NCBI GenBank assembly: GCA_945952025.1
Contig: CAMFGW010000013.1
Location: forward strand, 1-64,000
Reading direction: 5' to 3'
DNA length: 64,000 nt
Source: an uncultured Paracoccaceae bacterium
GTDB taxonomy: Bacteria; Pseudomonadota; Alphaproteobacteria; Rhodobacterales; Rhodobacteraceae
The first letter of the stretch is position 1, and every line of letters starts with the position of its first letter. Under the pieces are notes generated by a model. The model searched no databases. It was not told where the DNA came from and saw only the letters and a program-made list of their open reading frames with translations. Below are positions 1 to 11,315 of this stretch, piece by piece. The translations under genes were made by a program, and so were the position numbers.

Positions 1-45
1 ACACACTGCATATCGTCGGCAGCGTCAGATGTGTATAAGAGACAG
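1..45. other. Residual Illumina Nextera (Tn5) adapter at contig end
   Basis: Not genomic. Bases 27-45 are the 19-bp Tn5 mosaic end AGATGTGTATAAGAGACAG, and 13-26 are TCGTCGGCAGCGTC, the Nextera read-1 overhang. Bases 5-12 (ACTGCATA) match an i5 index as I remember the Nextera set, and 1-4 (ACAC) match the end of the P5 oligo. An open frame starting at 29 would begin with MCIRDR, a well-known peptide artefact of this adapter. Genomic sequence therefore starts at about 46. Confidence 0.98.
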
Positions 46-212
46 GCATGCAGGTCCTGGGCCTGCCGCCCGACTATGTCACCACCCGCAACGACAAGGT
101 GAAGGCCGTGACGCTGACCGACGTGAACCGCGTGGCCAAGTCGCTGATGACCCCGGACAAGCTGACCTTCGTCGTCGTGGGCCAGCCGAAGGACCTGGCC
201 ACAAGTCCCTGA
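46..212 (+). CDS. M16 (insulinase/pitrilysin) family peptidase, C-terminal fragment
   Basis: The 5' end is lost at the contig end. The last 55 codons run in frame from about 48 to the TGA at 210-212 and read MQVLGLPPDYVTTRND, then KAVTLTDVNRVAKSL and FVVVGQP. The 'V-x-x-V-T-x-x-D-V-N-R-V-A' helix followed by a strand ending in VVVGQP is the usual C-terminus of the alphaproteobacterial zinc-protease-like M16 proteins, which are normally exported and often encoded as an active/inactive pair. The catalytic HxxEH part lies outside the contig, so it cannot be said whether this is the active or inactive paralogue. The gene is followed 66 bp later by mutL on the same strand. Confidence 0.75.
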
Positions 213-278
213 ATGCGGTCCTGAGCGCCTGCCGCGCGACCTTGGCCGAATCCCGAAAGACATGCTAAGGGTAGGGGC

Positions 279-2132
279 ATGAACGCCCAGACCCCCAACA
301 TGCACGGTTCCTCCCGGCCGGTCATCCGCCAGCTGGACGAGGCCGCGATCAACCGCATCGCGGCGGGCGAGGTGCTGGAACGCCCGGCTTCGGCGGTCAA
401 GGAGCTGGTCGAAAACGCGCTCGACGCCGGCGCCCGCCGGATCGAGGTCGACATGGCCGACGGCGGCAAGACCCTGATCCGCGTCACCGACGACGGCTGC
501 GGCATGACGGCAGACGACCTGCCCATGGCCCTGTCGCGCCACGCCACGTCGAAGATCGACGGCTCGGACCTGCTGGACATCCGCACCTTCGGCTTCCGGG
601 GCGAGGCGCTCCCGTCGCTCGGTGCGGTCGGACGGCTCACGCTGACCTCGCGCGCCGCCGGGTCGGACGCGGCGCGGATCACCGTGGACGGCGGGCGAAC
701 GGACGCGGTCCGCCCCGCCGCCCTGACCCGCGGCACGGTGGTCGAGCTGTGCGACCTGTTCCACGCCACCCCCGCGCGGCTGAAGTTCCTGCGCACCGAC
801 CGCGCCGAGGCGCAGGCCATCGCCGACGTGGTCCGACGGCTCGCCATGGCCGAGCCCCACGTCGCCTTCACGCTCCGCGACCTGACCGGCGGCCAGTCGC
901 GCACCATCCTGCGCGCCGACGCCGAACAGGGCGACCTCTTCGACGCGCTGGCCCGGCGGCTCCGCACGCTTCTGGGCCCTGCCTTCGCCGACAATGCGCT
1001 GCGGCTGGATGCCGACCGCGAAGGGATCCGGCTTTCGGGCTACGCCGCCCTGCCGACCTATTCGCGGGGTGCTGCGGTCGAGCAGTTCGTCTTCGTCAAC
1101 AACCGCCCCGTGCGCGACAAGCTGCTGATCGGCGCGCTGAGGGCCGGCTATCAGGACGTTCTGTCGCGCGACCGCCACCCGGCGGCGGCGCTGTTCCTGA
1201 CCCTCGACCCGCGCGAGGTCGACGTGAACGTCCACCCCGCCAAGGCCGAGGTGCGCTTCCGCGATCCGGGGCTGGTGCGCGGGCTGGTCGTCGCGGGCCT
1301 GCGGCAGGCGCTGGCCGGGGCCGGGCACCGCGCCTCGTCGACCGTGGGCGGCCTGACGCTGGGCGCCTTCCGCCCGGAAACCGCCGCCCCCGCCTACCAG
1401 ATGACACGGCCAAGCGCCGCGACGCTCGACCGCGCGCTGGTCATGCGGGCGCCCCATCTGGCCTCCCATCAGGCGCCCCTCGCGCCCGGCTTTGCCGAAG
1501 CCACCGCGCGCTATGAGCCCGCCCCGGCGGTAGCCGCGCCGGACGACACCGCCTTCCCCCTCGGCGCCGCCCGCGCGCAACTGCATGAAAATTACATCGT
1601 CGCCCAGACCGCAGCCGGCATCGTCCTGATCGACCAGCACGCCGCGCACGAACGGCTGGTCTACGAACGGCTGAAGGCCGAACGCGCGGCGGCTGATGTG
1701 CCCTCTCAGGCGCTTCTCATTCCCGAAATCGTCGACCTGCCGCCCGCCGACGCCGCCATGCTGATCGACCACGCGGCCGAACTGGCGGCGCTTGGCCTCT
1801 TGATCGAGCCATTCGGCGGCAGCGCCATCGCCGTCCGCGCCACCCCGGCCGCGCTTGGCCGCATCGATGCGGCGGCCCTTCTGCGCGACATCCGCGACGA
1901 ACTGGCCGACCAGGGCGCCACCACCGCCCTTGCCGCCCGCATCGACGCCATCCTGTCGCGCATGGCCTGCCACGGTTCGATCCGGTCGGGCCGCGCCATG
2001 CGGGTGGACGAGATGAACGCCCTTTTGCGCCAGATGGAGGCGACGCCCCTGTCGGGCCAGTGCAACCACGGCCGCCCGACCTATGTCGAACTCAAGCTCG
2101 CCGACATCGAACGGCTATTTGGCCGCACATGA
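279..2132 (+). CDS. mutL: DNA mismatch repair protein MutL
   Basis: MutL couples mismatch recognition by MutS to strand removal. The N-terminal GHKL ATPase motifs are clear: [11 protein letters not shown] (motif I), DDGCGM (motif II) and TFGFRGEAL (motif III). The C-terminal dimerisation domain carries [12 protein letters not shown] (about residues 450-462), which matches the DQHA-x2-E-x4-E metal site of endonuclease-competent MutL, plus ACHGSIRSG (about 562) and QCNHGRPT (about 593), the usual companion motifs. It should therefore nick DNA itself, as expected in bacteria without MutH. Length (617 aa) is normal. The ATG at 279 is used; an in-frame ATG at 300 is an alternative. The stop overlaps the start of rmuC by ATGA, suggesting translational coupling. 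Confidence 0.96.
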   Translation: MNAQTPNMHGSSRPVIRQLDEAAINRIAAGEVLERPASAVKELVENALDAGARRIEVDMADGGKTLIRVTDDGCGMTADDLPMALSRHATSKIDGSDLLDIRTFGFRGEALPSLGAVGRLTLTSRAAGSDAARITVDGGRTDAVRPAALTRGTVVELCDLFHATPARLKFLRTDRAEAQAIADVVRRLAMAEPHVAFTLRDLTGGQSRTILRADAEQGDLFDALARRLRTLLGPAFADNALRLDADREGIRLSGYAALPTYSRGAAVEQFVFVNNRPVRDKLLIGALRAGYQDVLSRDRHPAAALFLTLDPREVDVNVHPAKAEVRFRDPGLVRGLVVAGLRQALAGAGHRASSTVGGLTLGAFRPETAAPAYQMTRPSAATLDRALVMRAPHLASHQAPLAPGFAEATARYEPAPAVAAPDDTAFPLGAARAQLHENYIVAQTAAGIVLIDQHAAHERLVYERLKAERAAADVPSQALLIPEIVDLPPADAAMLIDHAAELAALGLLIEPFGGSAIAVRATPAALGRIDAAALLRDIRDELADQGATTALAARIDAILSRMACHGSIRSGRAMRVDEMNALLRQMEATPLSGQCNHGRPTYVELKLADIERLFGRT

Positions 2133-3301
2133 TCCAGATCGGCGGCCAGACCTATGCCTTCGACGACCCGAAGGTCATCGCAGCACTGGTGGGTGCAGCC
2201 CTTGTCGCGGGCCTGTTCCTGCTTCTGGTCCTGACGCTGCGCCAGGCGGCTCGCGCCTCGCGCCTGTCGGAACCGCTGGCCTTCCAGGTGGGGCTACTGG
2301 GCCAGCGCGTCCAGGGCCTGTCGGACGGCCAGCAACAGCTTGCGGGCGGCCTGAGCCAGGTGAGCGAGGGGGCGGCGAGCGCGCAGTCGAAACTGCTGCA
2401 ACTTCTGGAATCGCGCCTTGCCGAAGTGCAGCGCGGCATGACCGAAAGCCTGTCCGGCACCGCGACCCGCACCGCGCGGTCGCTCGGCGAACTGCAACAA
2501 AGGCTCGAAACTATCGACAAGGCCCAGGCCAATATCGAGAAACTGTCGGGCAACGTCCTGTCGCTTCAGGACATCCTGTCGAACAAGCAGACCCGCGGCG
2601 CCTTTGGCGAGATCCAGCTCAATGACATCGTGCAGAAGGCGCTGCCGTCGGACAGCTACACGATGCAGGCGACCCTTTCGAATGGCCGCCGCGCCGACTG
2701 CCTGATCCACCTGCCGAACCCGCCCGGCCCCATCGTCATCGACAGCAAGTTCCCGCTGGAAGCCTACGAGGCGCTGCGCCGCGCCAAGAACAACTCCGAA
2801 CAGATCGAGGCCGTGCGCATGATGCGCATCGCCGTCCGCACCCATATCCGCGCCATCGCCGAACGCTACATCATCGAGGGCGAAACGGCCGAGGGGGCCA
2901 TGATGTTCCTGCCCTCGGAAGCGGTCTACGCCGAACTCCACGCCAACTTCCCCGAACTGGTGCGCGAGGGCTTCGCGGCCAAGGTCTGGATCGTCTCGCC
3001 CACCACCTGCATGGCGACGCTCCACACCATGCGCGCCATCCTGAAGGACGCCCGGATGCGCGCACAGGCCGGCGCGATCCGCAAGGAACTCGCAGCACTC
3101 CACGCCGATGTCGAACGCCTTGGCGACCGCGTCCTGAACCTTGACCGCCACTTCGGGCAGGCTGCCAAGGACATCGAGGAAATCAAGACCTCGGCCCAGA
3201 AGGCAGGCAGGCGCGCGGCCAAGCTCGACAATTTCGACTTCGAGGAACTGGCGGGTGACAAAGCCTCGCTCGCCCTGCCGCGCGTGCCGCAGGACGGCTG
3301 A
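2129..3301 (+). CDS. rmuC: RmuC-family DNA recombination protein
   Basis: 390 aa. The start ATG at 2129 overlaps the mutL stop. An N-terminal membrane helix ([20 protein letters not shown], about residues 13-32) is followed by a long Ala/Gln/Leu-rich coiled-coil region (about 35-150). The conserved RmuC domain comes next, with [33 protein letters not shown] and the [13 protein letters not shown] stretch. RmuC proteins are predicted membrane-anchored nuclease-fold proteins that limit recombination at inverted repeats; the molecular activity is poorly known. Its place directly after mutL suits a shared genome-maintenance role. Downstream, the 200-bp gap holds the dnaK promoter. Confidence 0.9.
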   Translation: MIQIGGQTYAFDDPKVIAALVGAALVAGLFLLLVLTLRQAARASRLSEPLAFQVGLLGQRVQGLSDGQQQLAGGLSQVSEGAASAQSKLLQLLESRLAEVQRGMTESLSGTATRTARSLGELQQRLETIDKAQANIEKLSGNVLSLQDILSNKQTRGAFGEIQLNDIVQKALPSDSYTMQATLSNGRRADCLIHLPNPPGPIVIDSKFPLEAYEALRRAKNNSEQIEAVRMMRIAVRTHIRAIAERYIIEGETAEGAMMFLPSEAVYAELHANFPELVREGFAAKVWIVSPTTCMATLHTMRAILKDARMRAQAGAIRKELAALHADVERLGDRVLNLDRHFGQAAKDIEEIKTSAQKAGRRAAKLDNFDFEELAGDKASLALPRVPQDG

Positions 3302-3364
3302 GCCCCGCCGTCCGGTCAGGCGAAAAATCGACGGAGATTCCCGCCGATCCCCCCTTGGGCGGCG

Positions 3365-3393
3365 CTTGCAGCGTGCACGACCCCCCCCTATAT
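3365..3393 (+). promoter_or_regulatory. Candidate RpoH (sigma-32) heat-shock promoter of dnaK
   Basis: CTTG at 3365-3368 is followed after 18 nt by CCTATAT at 3387-3393. This fits the alphaproteobacterial RpoH pattern CTTG-N17/18-CYTATNT. It lies about 110 bp before the dnaK ATG at 3504, which leaves a leader of roughly 100 nt. It also fits the Escherichia coli form CTTGCAG-N13-CCCCTATAT. Confidence 0.65.
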
Positions 3394-3503
3394 GTGGCCA
3401 GAAGCATTGACGGGCTTTGCCGGTCCGTCGGGTATTTCAGGGATCAGATGGCAGAGGCCGCACCGGCTCTGCCGCAAGACAATCGCCGAAGGAAGGAACA
3501 CAC

Positions 3504-5426
<1,923 letters not shown>

Positions 5427-5448
5427 GGCGCTTCGGGACGCCGGAAAC

Positions 5449-5484
5449 GGGGGCCGGCCTGACGAAATCGTCGGGTCGGCCCCT
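5449..5484 (+). terminator. Strong intergenic hairpin between dnaK and dnaJ
   Basis: Bases 5450-5463 pair fully with 5470-5483, counting two G-U pairs, giving a 14-bp stem around a GAAATC loop; 5449/5484 adds another G-U. No T tract follows, so a simple intrinsic terminator is unlikely. An attenuating, RNA-processing or mRNA-stabilising hairpin that would give more DnaK than DnaJ is more likely. It sits 36 bp before the dnaJ start. Confidence 0.6.
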
Positions 5485-5519
5485 CGCGTTCCCCGGCGGT
5501 CCCGCGAGATGGGTGCAGA

Positions 5520-6653
5520 ATGGCAAAACGCGACTATTATGACGTCCTCGGCACCAAGCGCGGTGCCAGCGCGGATGAGATCAAGAAGGCCTACCGCTCG
5601 CGGGCGAAGGAGCTTCACCCTGATCGCAACCAGTCGAACCCCCAGGCCGAGGCGCAGTTCAAGGAAGTGAACGAGGCCTACGAGGTCCTGAAGGACGACC
5701 AGAGAAAGGCCGCCTACGACCGCTTCGGCCATGCCGCCTTCCAGAATGGCATGGGCGCACGCGGCGGCCAGCAGAACGACTTCGCCTCGGCCTTCTCGGA
5801 CGTGTTCGAGGACCTGTTCGGCGACTTCATGGGCGGGCGCGGCACCACCGGCGGACGCCCGCGCGCCACGCGCGGTTCCGACCTGCGCTACAACCTGAGG
5901 ATCACGCTGGAAGAGGCCTTCGCAGGCATCCAGAAGACCATCACCGTGCCCACCGCGCTCAACTGCACCGCCTGCCAGGGCACCGGATCGGAAGGCGCAA
6001 GCGAGCCCAAAACCTGCCCAACCTGTTCCGGCATGGGCAAGGTCCGCGCCCAGCAGGGCTTCTTTACCGTCGAGCGCACCTGCCCGACCTGCAACGGCGC
6101 GGGCCAGGTCGTCACCAACCCCTGCAAGGTCTGCCACGGCGCCGGCCGGGTGGAAAAGGACCGCACCCTGTCGGTCAACATCCCCCAGGGCGTCGAAACC
6201 GGCACCCGCATCCGCCTTGGTGGCGAGGGCGAGGCGGGCCTGCGCGGCGGCCCCTCGGGCGACCTTTACATCTTCATCGAGGTCCGCGACCACGCCCTCT
6301 TCCAGCGTGAAGGCCAGACGCTTTACTGCCGCGTGCCCGTGACCATGGCCACCGCCGCCCTTGGCGGCCAGATCGAGGTGCCGACCATCGACGGCGGCCG
6401 CAGCCTGGTGAAGGTGCCGGTCGGCGCCCAGAACGGCAAGCAGATGCGGCTGCGCGGCAAGGGCATGCCCGCGCTCCGCGGCCCCGGCACCGGCGACATG
6501 GTGATCGAGTGTGCGGTCGAGACGCCCACCAACCTGACCGCCCGCCAGCGCGAGCTTCTGACCGAGTTCGAGGCGCTGGCCGAGGATAACAATCCCGAAG
6601 GCACCTCGTTCTTTTCCAAGGTGCGCAACTTCTGGGACGGGATGACCAAGTGA
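5520..6653 (+). CDS. dnaJ: Chaperone protein DnaJ (Hsp40)
   Basis: 377 aa. The J domain (1-70) carries [20 protein letters not shown] and the HPDRN loop (about 32-36) that stimulates DnaK ATPase. A Gly/Phe-rich linker follows ([15 protein letters not shown]). The cysteine-rich zinc region has four CxxCxGxG repeats: [24 protein letters not shown] and CKVCHGAG (about residues 148-213), binding two zinc ions. The C-terminal substrate-binding domains are complete. It lies 93 bp after dnaK and is probably co-transcribed through the hairpin. Its last codons overlap the GTG start of queG. Confidence 0.97.
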   Translation: MAKRDYYDVLGTKRGASADEIKKAYRSRAKELHPDRNQSNPQAEAQFKEVNEAYEVLKDDQRKAAYDRFGHAAFQNGMGARGGQQNDFASAFSDVFEDLFGDFMGGRGTTGGRPRATRGSDLRYNLRITLEEAFAGIQKTITVPTALNCTACQGTGSEGASEPKTCPTCSGMGKVRAQQGFFTVERTCPTCNGAGQVVTNPCKVCHGAGRVEKDRTLSVNIPQGVETGTRIRLGGEGEAGLRGGPSGDLYIFIEVRDHALFQREGQTLYCRVPVTMATAALGGQIEVPTIDGGRSLVKVPVGAQNGKQMRLRGKGMPALRGPGTGDMVIECAVETPTNLTARQRELLTEFEALAEDNNPEGTSFFSKVRNFWDGMTK

Positions 6654-7732
6654 CGGTGGGGCCCACGGCCCTGCCCGAACTGCCGGACCTGCCCGGACTG
6701 GCGGACCTGATCCGCCGCGAGGCTCAGGCCCAGGGCTTCGCCGCCATGGGCATCTGCCGCCCCGACGCCATCCCTGACGCCCCCGCGCGGCTCGCAGCAT
6801 TCCTTGGCGCCGACTACCACGGCCAGATGGGCTGGATGGCCGAACGCACTGGCTGGCGCGCCGATCCTGCCGCGCTCTGGCCAGAGGCGCGCTCGATCCT
6901 GATGCTGGCCGAACCCTACACGCCTACCCACGATCCGCGCGCCGTGCCGGGCCAGCCCGACCGGGGCGCAATCAGTGTCTATGCCGGCGGAAAAGACTAT
7001 CACGACATCCTGAAGCGCCGACTGAAACGGCTCGGCCGCTGGCTGATCGACCAGGCGGGCGGCCAGATCAAGGTCTTCACCGACACCGCCCCCGTCATGG
7101 AAAAACCCCTGGCCCAGGCCGCCGGAATCGGCTGGCAGGGCAAGCACACCAACCTTCTGTCCCGCGATCTGGGCAACTGGTTCTTCCTGGGCGCGATCTT
7201 CACCACGCTCGACCTGCCCCCCGACGCGGCGGAGGCCAGCCATTGCGGCAGCTGCACCGCCTGCCTGACCGCCTGCCCCACCGCCGCCTTCCCCGCCCCC
7301 TACCGGCTCGATGCGCGGCGCTGCATTTCCTACCTGACGATCGAACACAAGGGCCCGGTGGACGAAGACCTTCGCCCGCTTCTCGGCAACCGCATCTACG
7401 GCTGCGACGACTGCCTGGCCGCCTGCCCCTGGAACAAGTTCGCCGTCGCCGCGTCCGAAACCGGCTACGCGAGCCGCTTCGCCGACCCCCCGCGCCTTGC
7501 CGAACTGGCGGCACTGGACGACACCGCCTTCCGCGCGCTTTTCGCCGGATCGCCCATCAAGCGCACCGGCCGCGACCGCTTCGTCAGGAACGTCGCCTAC
7601 GCCATCGGCAACTCTGGCGACCCCTCGCTTTTGGCTGTGTTAGAGCCGCTTTTGGCCGATCCAGACCCCGCCGTGGCCGACGCCGCCCGCTGGGCGGCAA
7701 AGCGCCTGCAAGCGGCGGCCGGCCGCCCATAA
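6650..7732 (+). CDS. queG: Epoxyqueuosine reductase
   Basis: 360 aa. Catalyses the last step of queuosine synthesis, reducing epoxyqueuosine to queuosine in the anticodon of tRNAs. The cobalamin-binding N-terminal domain has GYGKDYH-like ([15 protein letters not shown]) and [12 protein letters not shown] motifs. The ferredoxin part holds two [4Fe-4S] clusters through [12 protein letters not shown] (about 198-209) and [11 protein letters not shown] (about 251-261). A short HEAT-like region at the C-terminus includes [14 protein letters not shown]. The GTG start at 6650 overlaps the dnaJ stop (GTGA), and no better start lies downstream before the conserved region. The gene is not functionally linked to dnaKJ; the coupling is probably positional. 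Confidence 0.95.
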   Translation: MTVGPTALPELPDLPGLADLIRREAQAQGFAAMGICRPDAIPDAPARLAAFLGADYHGQMGWMAERTGWRADPAALWPEARSILMLAEPYTPTHDPRAVPGQPDRGAISVYAGGKDYHDILKRRLKRLGRWLIDQAGGQIKVFTDTAPVMEKPLAQAAGIGWQGKHTNLLSRDLGNWFFLGAIFTTLDLPPDAAEASHCGSCTACLTACPTAAFPAPYRLDARRCISYLTIEHKGPVDEDLRPLLGNRIYGCDDCLAACPWNKFAVAASETGYASRFADPPRLAELAALDDTAFRALFAGSPIKRTGRDRFVRNVAYAIGNSGDPSLLAVLEPLLADPDPAVADAARWAAKRLQAAAGRP

Positions 7733-7814
7733 CCGACCCTTCCCGCAAAAGGATTGGCGCGGGGTCTGATTCGGTGGCAACCTGAGGCTGCATCGCATTT
7801 CAGGGGGAGAGCAG

Positions 7815-8012
7815 ATGAACCGCCATCCGATCGACCAGCGCACCCCGACCGACGGGGGCCGACTCAGGGCCTTTTACGCGATCGCCAGCAAGGGTGAGGG
7901 CGACGATGCTCCGGGGCGCGTGTCCCGTTCGCTGCACGAGCGGCCCACGACGCGTGACGGATTTTCGCGCCTTGGCGCCTACCTGCGGATCGCGCGCGGG
8001 CGCACAACCTAG
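7815..8012 (+). CDS. Small hypothetical protein (65 aa)
   Basis: No family recognised. The ATG follows a good Shine-Dalgarno (CAGGGGGAGAGCAG), and the frame is GC3-rich to a TAG at 8010-8012. The product is basic and polar, rich in Arg, Gly and Ser, without signal peptide, membrane helix or cysteines. It starts 82 bp after queG and ends 20 bp before the first copy of the multi-hairpin element, which is in the same orientation. The ribosome-binding site is the main support; it could also be a fortuitous frame in a GC-rich spacer. Confidence 0.45.
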   Translation: MNRHPIDQRTPTDGGRLRAFYAIASKGEGDDAPGRVSRSLHERPTTRDGFSRLGAYLRIARGRTT

Positions 8013-8031
8013 GGCCAACCACCAGCGCCGG

Positions 8032-8250
8032 GCCCGGTCGGGATCAGGAAACGCGACCCGCGTTTCCCCCGACCGTGTGGGAACGCTTCCGCTGGACCGC
8101 CGATGTCACAGTTCAACAAAGGCCGGCGCCTGCCCCGGTGGGCGCGAAAGCGCCCGCCAATGGCGGGGCGGGCGCTGGCTGGTGGCTTTGGGCCACCGGC
8201 GGGACAAAGGGCGGAGCCTTCGCATGGCAGAGTCACTTGCCTCTGCCACC
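8032..8250 (+). repeat. Multi-hairpin intergenic element, copy 1
   Basis: About 219 bp, alignable over its whole length with 14551-14766 (reversed) and 56801-57017. Sub-structures in order: GAAACGCG/CGCGTTTC; GGGCGC-GAAA-GCGCCC; an alternative 10-bp pairing AGCGCCCGCC/GGCGGGCGCT; GGTGGC/GGCCACC; and a terminal hairpin GGCAGAG (8226-8232) with CTCTGCC (8241-8247). The terminal stem has A-T where the other copies have G-C, a compensatory change. The right end lies 35 bp beyond the dxs stop, in antisense orientation to dxs. Confidence 0.85.
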
Positions 8251-8281
8251 AAGGCCGGAGGAGGCGGAATGCAGGGGCCCC

Positions 8282-10198
8282 TCAGGCCCGCCGCTCGGTC
8301 AGCCGCGCTATCCCCAGGACATCGAGCACCTTCGCCTCGATCTCGGGCGCGTTCATGCCGGCGACCCGATACATGTCCTCGGGGCTCGCCTGGTCGATGA
8401 ACGTGTCCGGCAGCACCATCGAGCGGAACTTCAGCCCGCGGTCAAAGACACCCTCATCGGCCAGCACCTGCGCCACCTGGCTGCCGAAGCCGCCAATCGC
8501 GCCCTCCTCGACCGTAATCAGCGCCTCATGCTCGCGCGCCAGCCGCAGGATCAGGTCGCGGTCCAAGGGCTTGGCAAAACGCGCGTCGGCCACCGTCGGC
8601 GCCAGCCCCCGCGCAGCCAGACTTTCGCGCGCCTTCAACACCTCGGTCAGCCGCGCGCCAAAGGACAGGATCGCGACCCGGCCCCCCTCTGCCACCACAC
8701 GCCCGCGCCCGATCTCGAGCGGCTGGCCCCGCTCGGGCATCTCGACCCCGGTGCCGTCGCCGCGCGGGAAACGGAAGGCCGACGGCCGGTCGTCGATCGC
8801 CACGGCAGTCGCGACCATATGCACAAGCTCGGCCTCGTCTGCCGCCGCCATGACCACGAAATCGGGCAGGTTCGACAGGAAAGCCACATCGAACGACCCC
8901 GCATGCGTCGCCCCGTCCGCGCCCACGAGCCCCGCCCGGTCGATGGCAAAGCGCACCGGCAACCGCTGGATCGCCACGTCATGCACGACCTGGTCGTAGC
9001 CGCGTTGCAGGAAGGTCGAATAGAGCGCGCAGAAGGGCTTCATCCCCCCCGCCGCAAGGCCGGCCGAAAAGGTCACAGCATGCTGTTCGGCGATCCCCAC
9101 GTCGAAAGTGCGGCGCGGGAAGCGTTCGGCAAAGAGGTTCAGCCCCGTCCCGTCCGGCATCGCCGCCGTGATCGCCACGATCTTGTCGTCGCGCGTCGCC
9201 TCGGCGATCAGGCTTTCGGCAAAGACCTTGGTGTAGGAGGGCGCGTTCGACGGCGCCTTCTTCTGCACGCCCGTCAGCACATCGAACTTGGCCGTCGCAT
9301 GTCCCTTGTCGGCCGCGCGTTCGGCGGGCGCATAGCCCTTGCCCTTCTTCGTCAGCACATGGATCAGCATCGGCCCCGTCGCCCGCGCCTTCACGGTGCG
9401 CAGGACCGACAGAAGCATGTCCATGTCATGCCCGTCGATCGGGCCGACATAGGAAAAGCCAAGCTCTTCAAACAGCGTATTGCCCAGCGCCATGCCCTTC
9501 AGCATTTCCTTGGCGCGCCGGGCGCCCTGCTGGAAGGGGGGCGGAAGCAGGCTGACCGCGCCCTTGGCCGCAGCCTTCAGGTCCTGGAACGGCCCCTCGG
9601 TATAGAGCCGCGTCAGATAGGCCGACATGGCGCCCACCGGCGGAGCGATCGACATCTCATTGTCGTTCAGGATGACGAAGAGCCGCTTCTTCAGATGGCC
9701 CGCGTTGTTCATCGCCTCATAGGCCATGCCCGCGCTCATCGACCCGTCGCCGATCACCGCGATCGCATCCCCCGGATCGCCGCCCAGGTCACGCGCCGCC
9801 GCAAAGCCCAGCGCGGCAGAGATCGAGGTCGAGGAATGCGCCGCGCCGAAAGGATCGTAGGGGCTTTCGGACCGTTTGGTGAAGCCCGACAGGCCGCCAG
9901 ACTGGCGCAAGGTGCGGATGCGGTCGCGACGGCCGGTCAGGATCTTGTGCGGATAGCACTGGTGGCCCACGTCCCAGATCAGCTTGTCGCGCGGCGTGTC
10001 GAAGACGGCATGCAGCGCGACCGTCAGTTCGACCACGCCAAGGCCCGCACCCAGATGCCCACCCGTGACCGAGACGGCCGAAATCGTCTCGGCCCGAAGC
10101 TCGTCGGCAAGCTCTGCAAGCTCGCGGTCGCTCAGCGCCTTCAGGTCCGAAGGCAGGTGGACCCGGTCAAGGATCGGGGTTTGGGGACGGTCCGTCAT
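8282..10198 (-). CDS. dxs: 1-deoxy-D-xylulose-5-phosphate synthase
   Basis: 638 aa. Condenses pyruvate with glyceraldehyde 3-phosphate in a thiamine-diphosphate-dependent reaction, the first and flux-controlling step of the MEP isoprenoid pathway. The ThDP motif is visible as [18 protein letters not shown] through LNDN, with [13 protein letters not shown] before it. The transketolase-type pyrimidine domain has [18 protein letters not shown] and [15 protein letters not shown], and the C-terminal domain is complete. It is followed 8 bp upstream (in minus-strand order) by ispA, so precursor supply and chain elongation are encoded together. The 3' end abuts the antisense multi-hairpin element. 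Confidence 0.97.
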   Translation of the reverse strand: MTDRPQTPILDRVHLPSDLKALSDRELAELADELRAETISAVSVTGGHLGAGLGVVELTVALHAVFDTPRDKLIWDVGHQCYPHKILTGRRDRIRTLRQSGGLSGFTKRSESPYDPFGAAHSSTSISAALGFAAARDLGGDPGDAIAVIGDGSMSAGMAYEAMNNAGHLKKRLFVILNDNEMSIAPPVGAMSAYLTRLYTEGPFQDLKAAAKGAVSLLPPPFQQGARRAKEMLKGMALGNTLFEELGFSYVGPIDGHDMDMLLSVLRTVKARATGPMLIHVLTKKGKGYAPAERAADKGHATAKFDVLTGVQKKAPSNAPSYTKVFAESLIAEATRDDKIVAITAAMPDGTGLNLFAERFPRRTFDVGIAEQHAVTFSAGLAAGGMKPFCALYSTFLQRGYDQVVHDVAIQRLPVRFAIDRAGLVGADGATHAGSFDVAFLSNLPDFVVMAAADEAELVHMVATAVAIDDRPSAFRFPRGDGTGVEMPERGQPLEIGRGRVVAEGGRVAILSFGARLTEVLKARESLAARGLAPTVADARFAKPLDRDLILRLAREHEALITVEEGAIGGFGSQVAQVLADEGVFDRGLKFRSMVLPDTFIDQASPEDMYRVAGMNAPEIEAKVLDVLGIARLTERRA

Positions 10199-10206
10199 GG
10201 CGCCTC

Positions 10207-11067
10207 TCAGCTTTCACGCTGAATAGCGAAAAGGGCCGCCTGACGCAAATCCTCGGCCCGGCCGCCATAGGGCGCAAGCGCTGCCTGCGCCTCGTCCACA
10301 AGTTCGGCCGCCCGCGCCCGCGCGCCCGCTTCGCCCAGGAGCGACACGAAGGTGGCCTTGCCGGCGCCGGCATCCTTGCGCAGCGCCTTGCCTGCCTTTG
10401 CCGGGTCGCCCGTCACATCCAGAAGGTCATCGGCGATCTGGAAGGCAAGCCCCAGCGCCTCGGCATAGCGCGTGAGCGGCCGCCGGTCCGCCCCCGCAAG
10501 GATCGCCCCCGCCTCGGCGGAAAAGGATATGAGGGCCCCGGTCTTGGCCGCCTGCAGCCGCGTGATCTCTGCCAGCGTCAGGGGCACCGCCGCCGTCTCT
10601 GCCGCGATGTCGAGCGCCTGCCCCAAGACCATTCCCTGCGCGCCAGAGGCCCCGGCAAGCGCCGCCACCAGCTCGACCCGCCGCGCGCCCAGCATCGGGT
10701 CGCAGCAGAGTTCGAACGCCAGCGTCTGCAGCGCGTCGCCCGCAAGGATCGCCGTCGCCACGTCCCACTTCACATGCACCGTCGGCTGGCCGCGCCGCAA
10801 ATCGTCGTCGTCCATCGCCGGCAGGTCGTCATGGACCAGAGAATAGGCATGCAGCGCCTCGACCGCCGCCGCTGCGGCAATCGATTCCTCGACCGGAATG
10901 CCGTGAAGGCGCGCGCCCTCGATCACCAGAAAGGCGCGCAGGCGCTTGCCGCCCTGCAGGGCGTAGCGCATGGCCTGGACCACGGGCAGGTCCGGATGGA
11001 AGGCCAGCGCATCGTCCAGCCGGTCCTGCACTCTCGCCCGGGCTTGCCGCAGGCGCTCGGCGAACAT
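10207..11067 (-). CDS. ispA: Farnesyl/geranyl diphosphate synthase (polyprenyl synthetase)
   Basis: 286 aa. Adds isopentenyl diphosphate to allylic diphosphates to give farnesyl diphosphate for quinones, undecaprenol and other isoprenoids. The first aspartate-rich motif is [11 protein letters not shown] with LRRGQPTVH after it; the second is [26 protein letters not shown] near the N-terminus is the substrate-binding Lys-Arg motif. The start ATG (11065-11067) shares one base with the xseB stop, so the two are translationally coupled, and dxs follows after 8 bp. The xseB-ispA-dxs order is common in alpha- and gammaproteobacteria. Confidence 0.96.
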   Translation of the reverse strand: MFAERLRQARARVQDRLDDALAFHPDLPVVQAMRYALQGGKRLRAFLVIEGARLHGIPVEESIAAAAAVEALHAYSLVHDDLPAMDDDDLRRGQPTVHVKWDVATAILAGDALQTLAFELCCDPMLGARRVELVAALAGASGAQGMVLGQALDIAAETAAVPLTLAEITRLQAAKTGALISFSAEAGAILAGADRRPLTRYAEALGLAFQIADDLLDVTGDPAKAGKALRKDAGAGKATFVSLLGEAGARARAAELVDEAQAALAPYGGRAEDLRQAALFAIQRES

Positions 11068-11315
11068 TACAGCCCTTCGACCTTTTCCAGGCCCGCAGGC
11101 GCCCCGCCCGCATCGAGCGTGATCTTCTCGACCCGCTCTTCGGCCTCTTGCAACAGCTTCTCGCAGCGCGCCTTCAGGGCCGCCCCGCGTTCATAAAGCG
11201 CGATCGACTGTTCCAGCGGCACCTTGCCGGCTTCAAGATCGCTGACCACACGCTCGAGCGCGGCCATCGCCGCCTCGAAGCTCATCTTTCCGGGATCCTC
11301 CGCAGCTTCGGTCAT
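11067..11315 (-). CDS. xseB: Exodeoxyribonuclease VII small subunit
   Basis: 82 aa. Small alpha-helical subunit of ExoVII, the single-strand-specific exonuclease; several copies bind the XseA large subunit, which is not in this window. The family signature FEAAMAALERVVSDLEAG, then PLEQSIALYERGAALKARCEKLLQEAEERV, is complete. The gene overlaps the upstream HDAC-like gene by 4 bp (ATGA) and the downstream ispA by one base, so it sits inside a tightly packed four-gene operon. Confidence 0.94.
   Translation of the reverse strand: MTEAAEDPGKMSFEAAMAALERVVSDLEAGKVPLEQSIALYERGAALKARCEKLLQEAEERVEKITLDAGGAPAGLEKVEGL

Noticed and set aside
29-268. 79-codon open frame starting in the adapter
   Set aside because: Begins MCIRDR from Nextera adapter bases; the real frame here is the M16 peptidase tail ending at 212.
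3302-3503. Regular sigma-70 promoter or small RNA before dnaK
   Set aside because: No convincing -35/-10 pair other than the RpoH-like one, and no hairpin with T tract.
8075-10222. Plus-strand open frame opposite dxs (about 715 codons)
   Set aside because: dxs is unmistakable on the minus strand and the plus frame starts inside the repeat element; no motif supports it.
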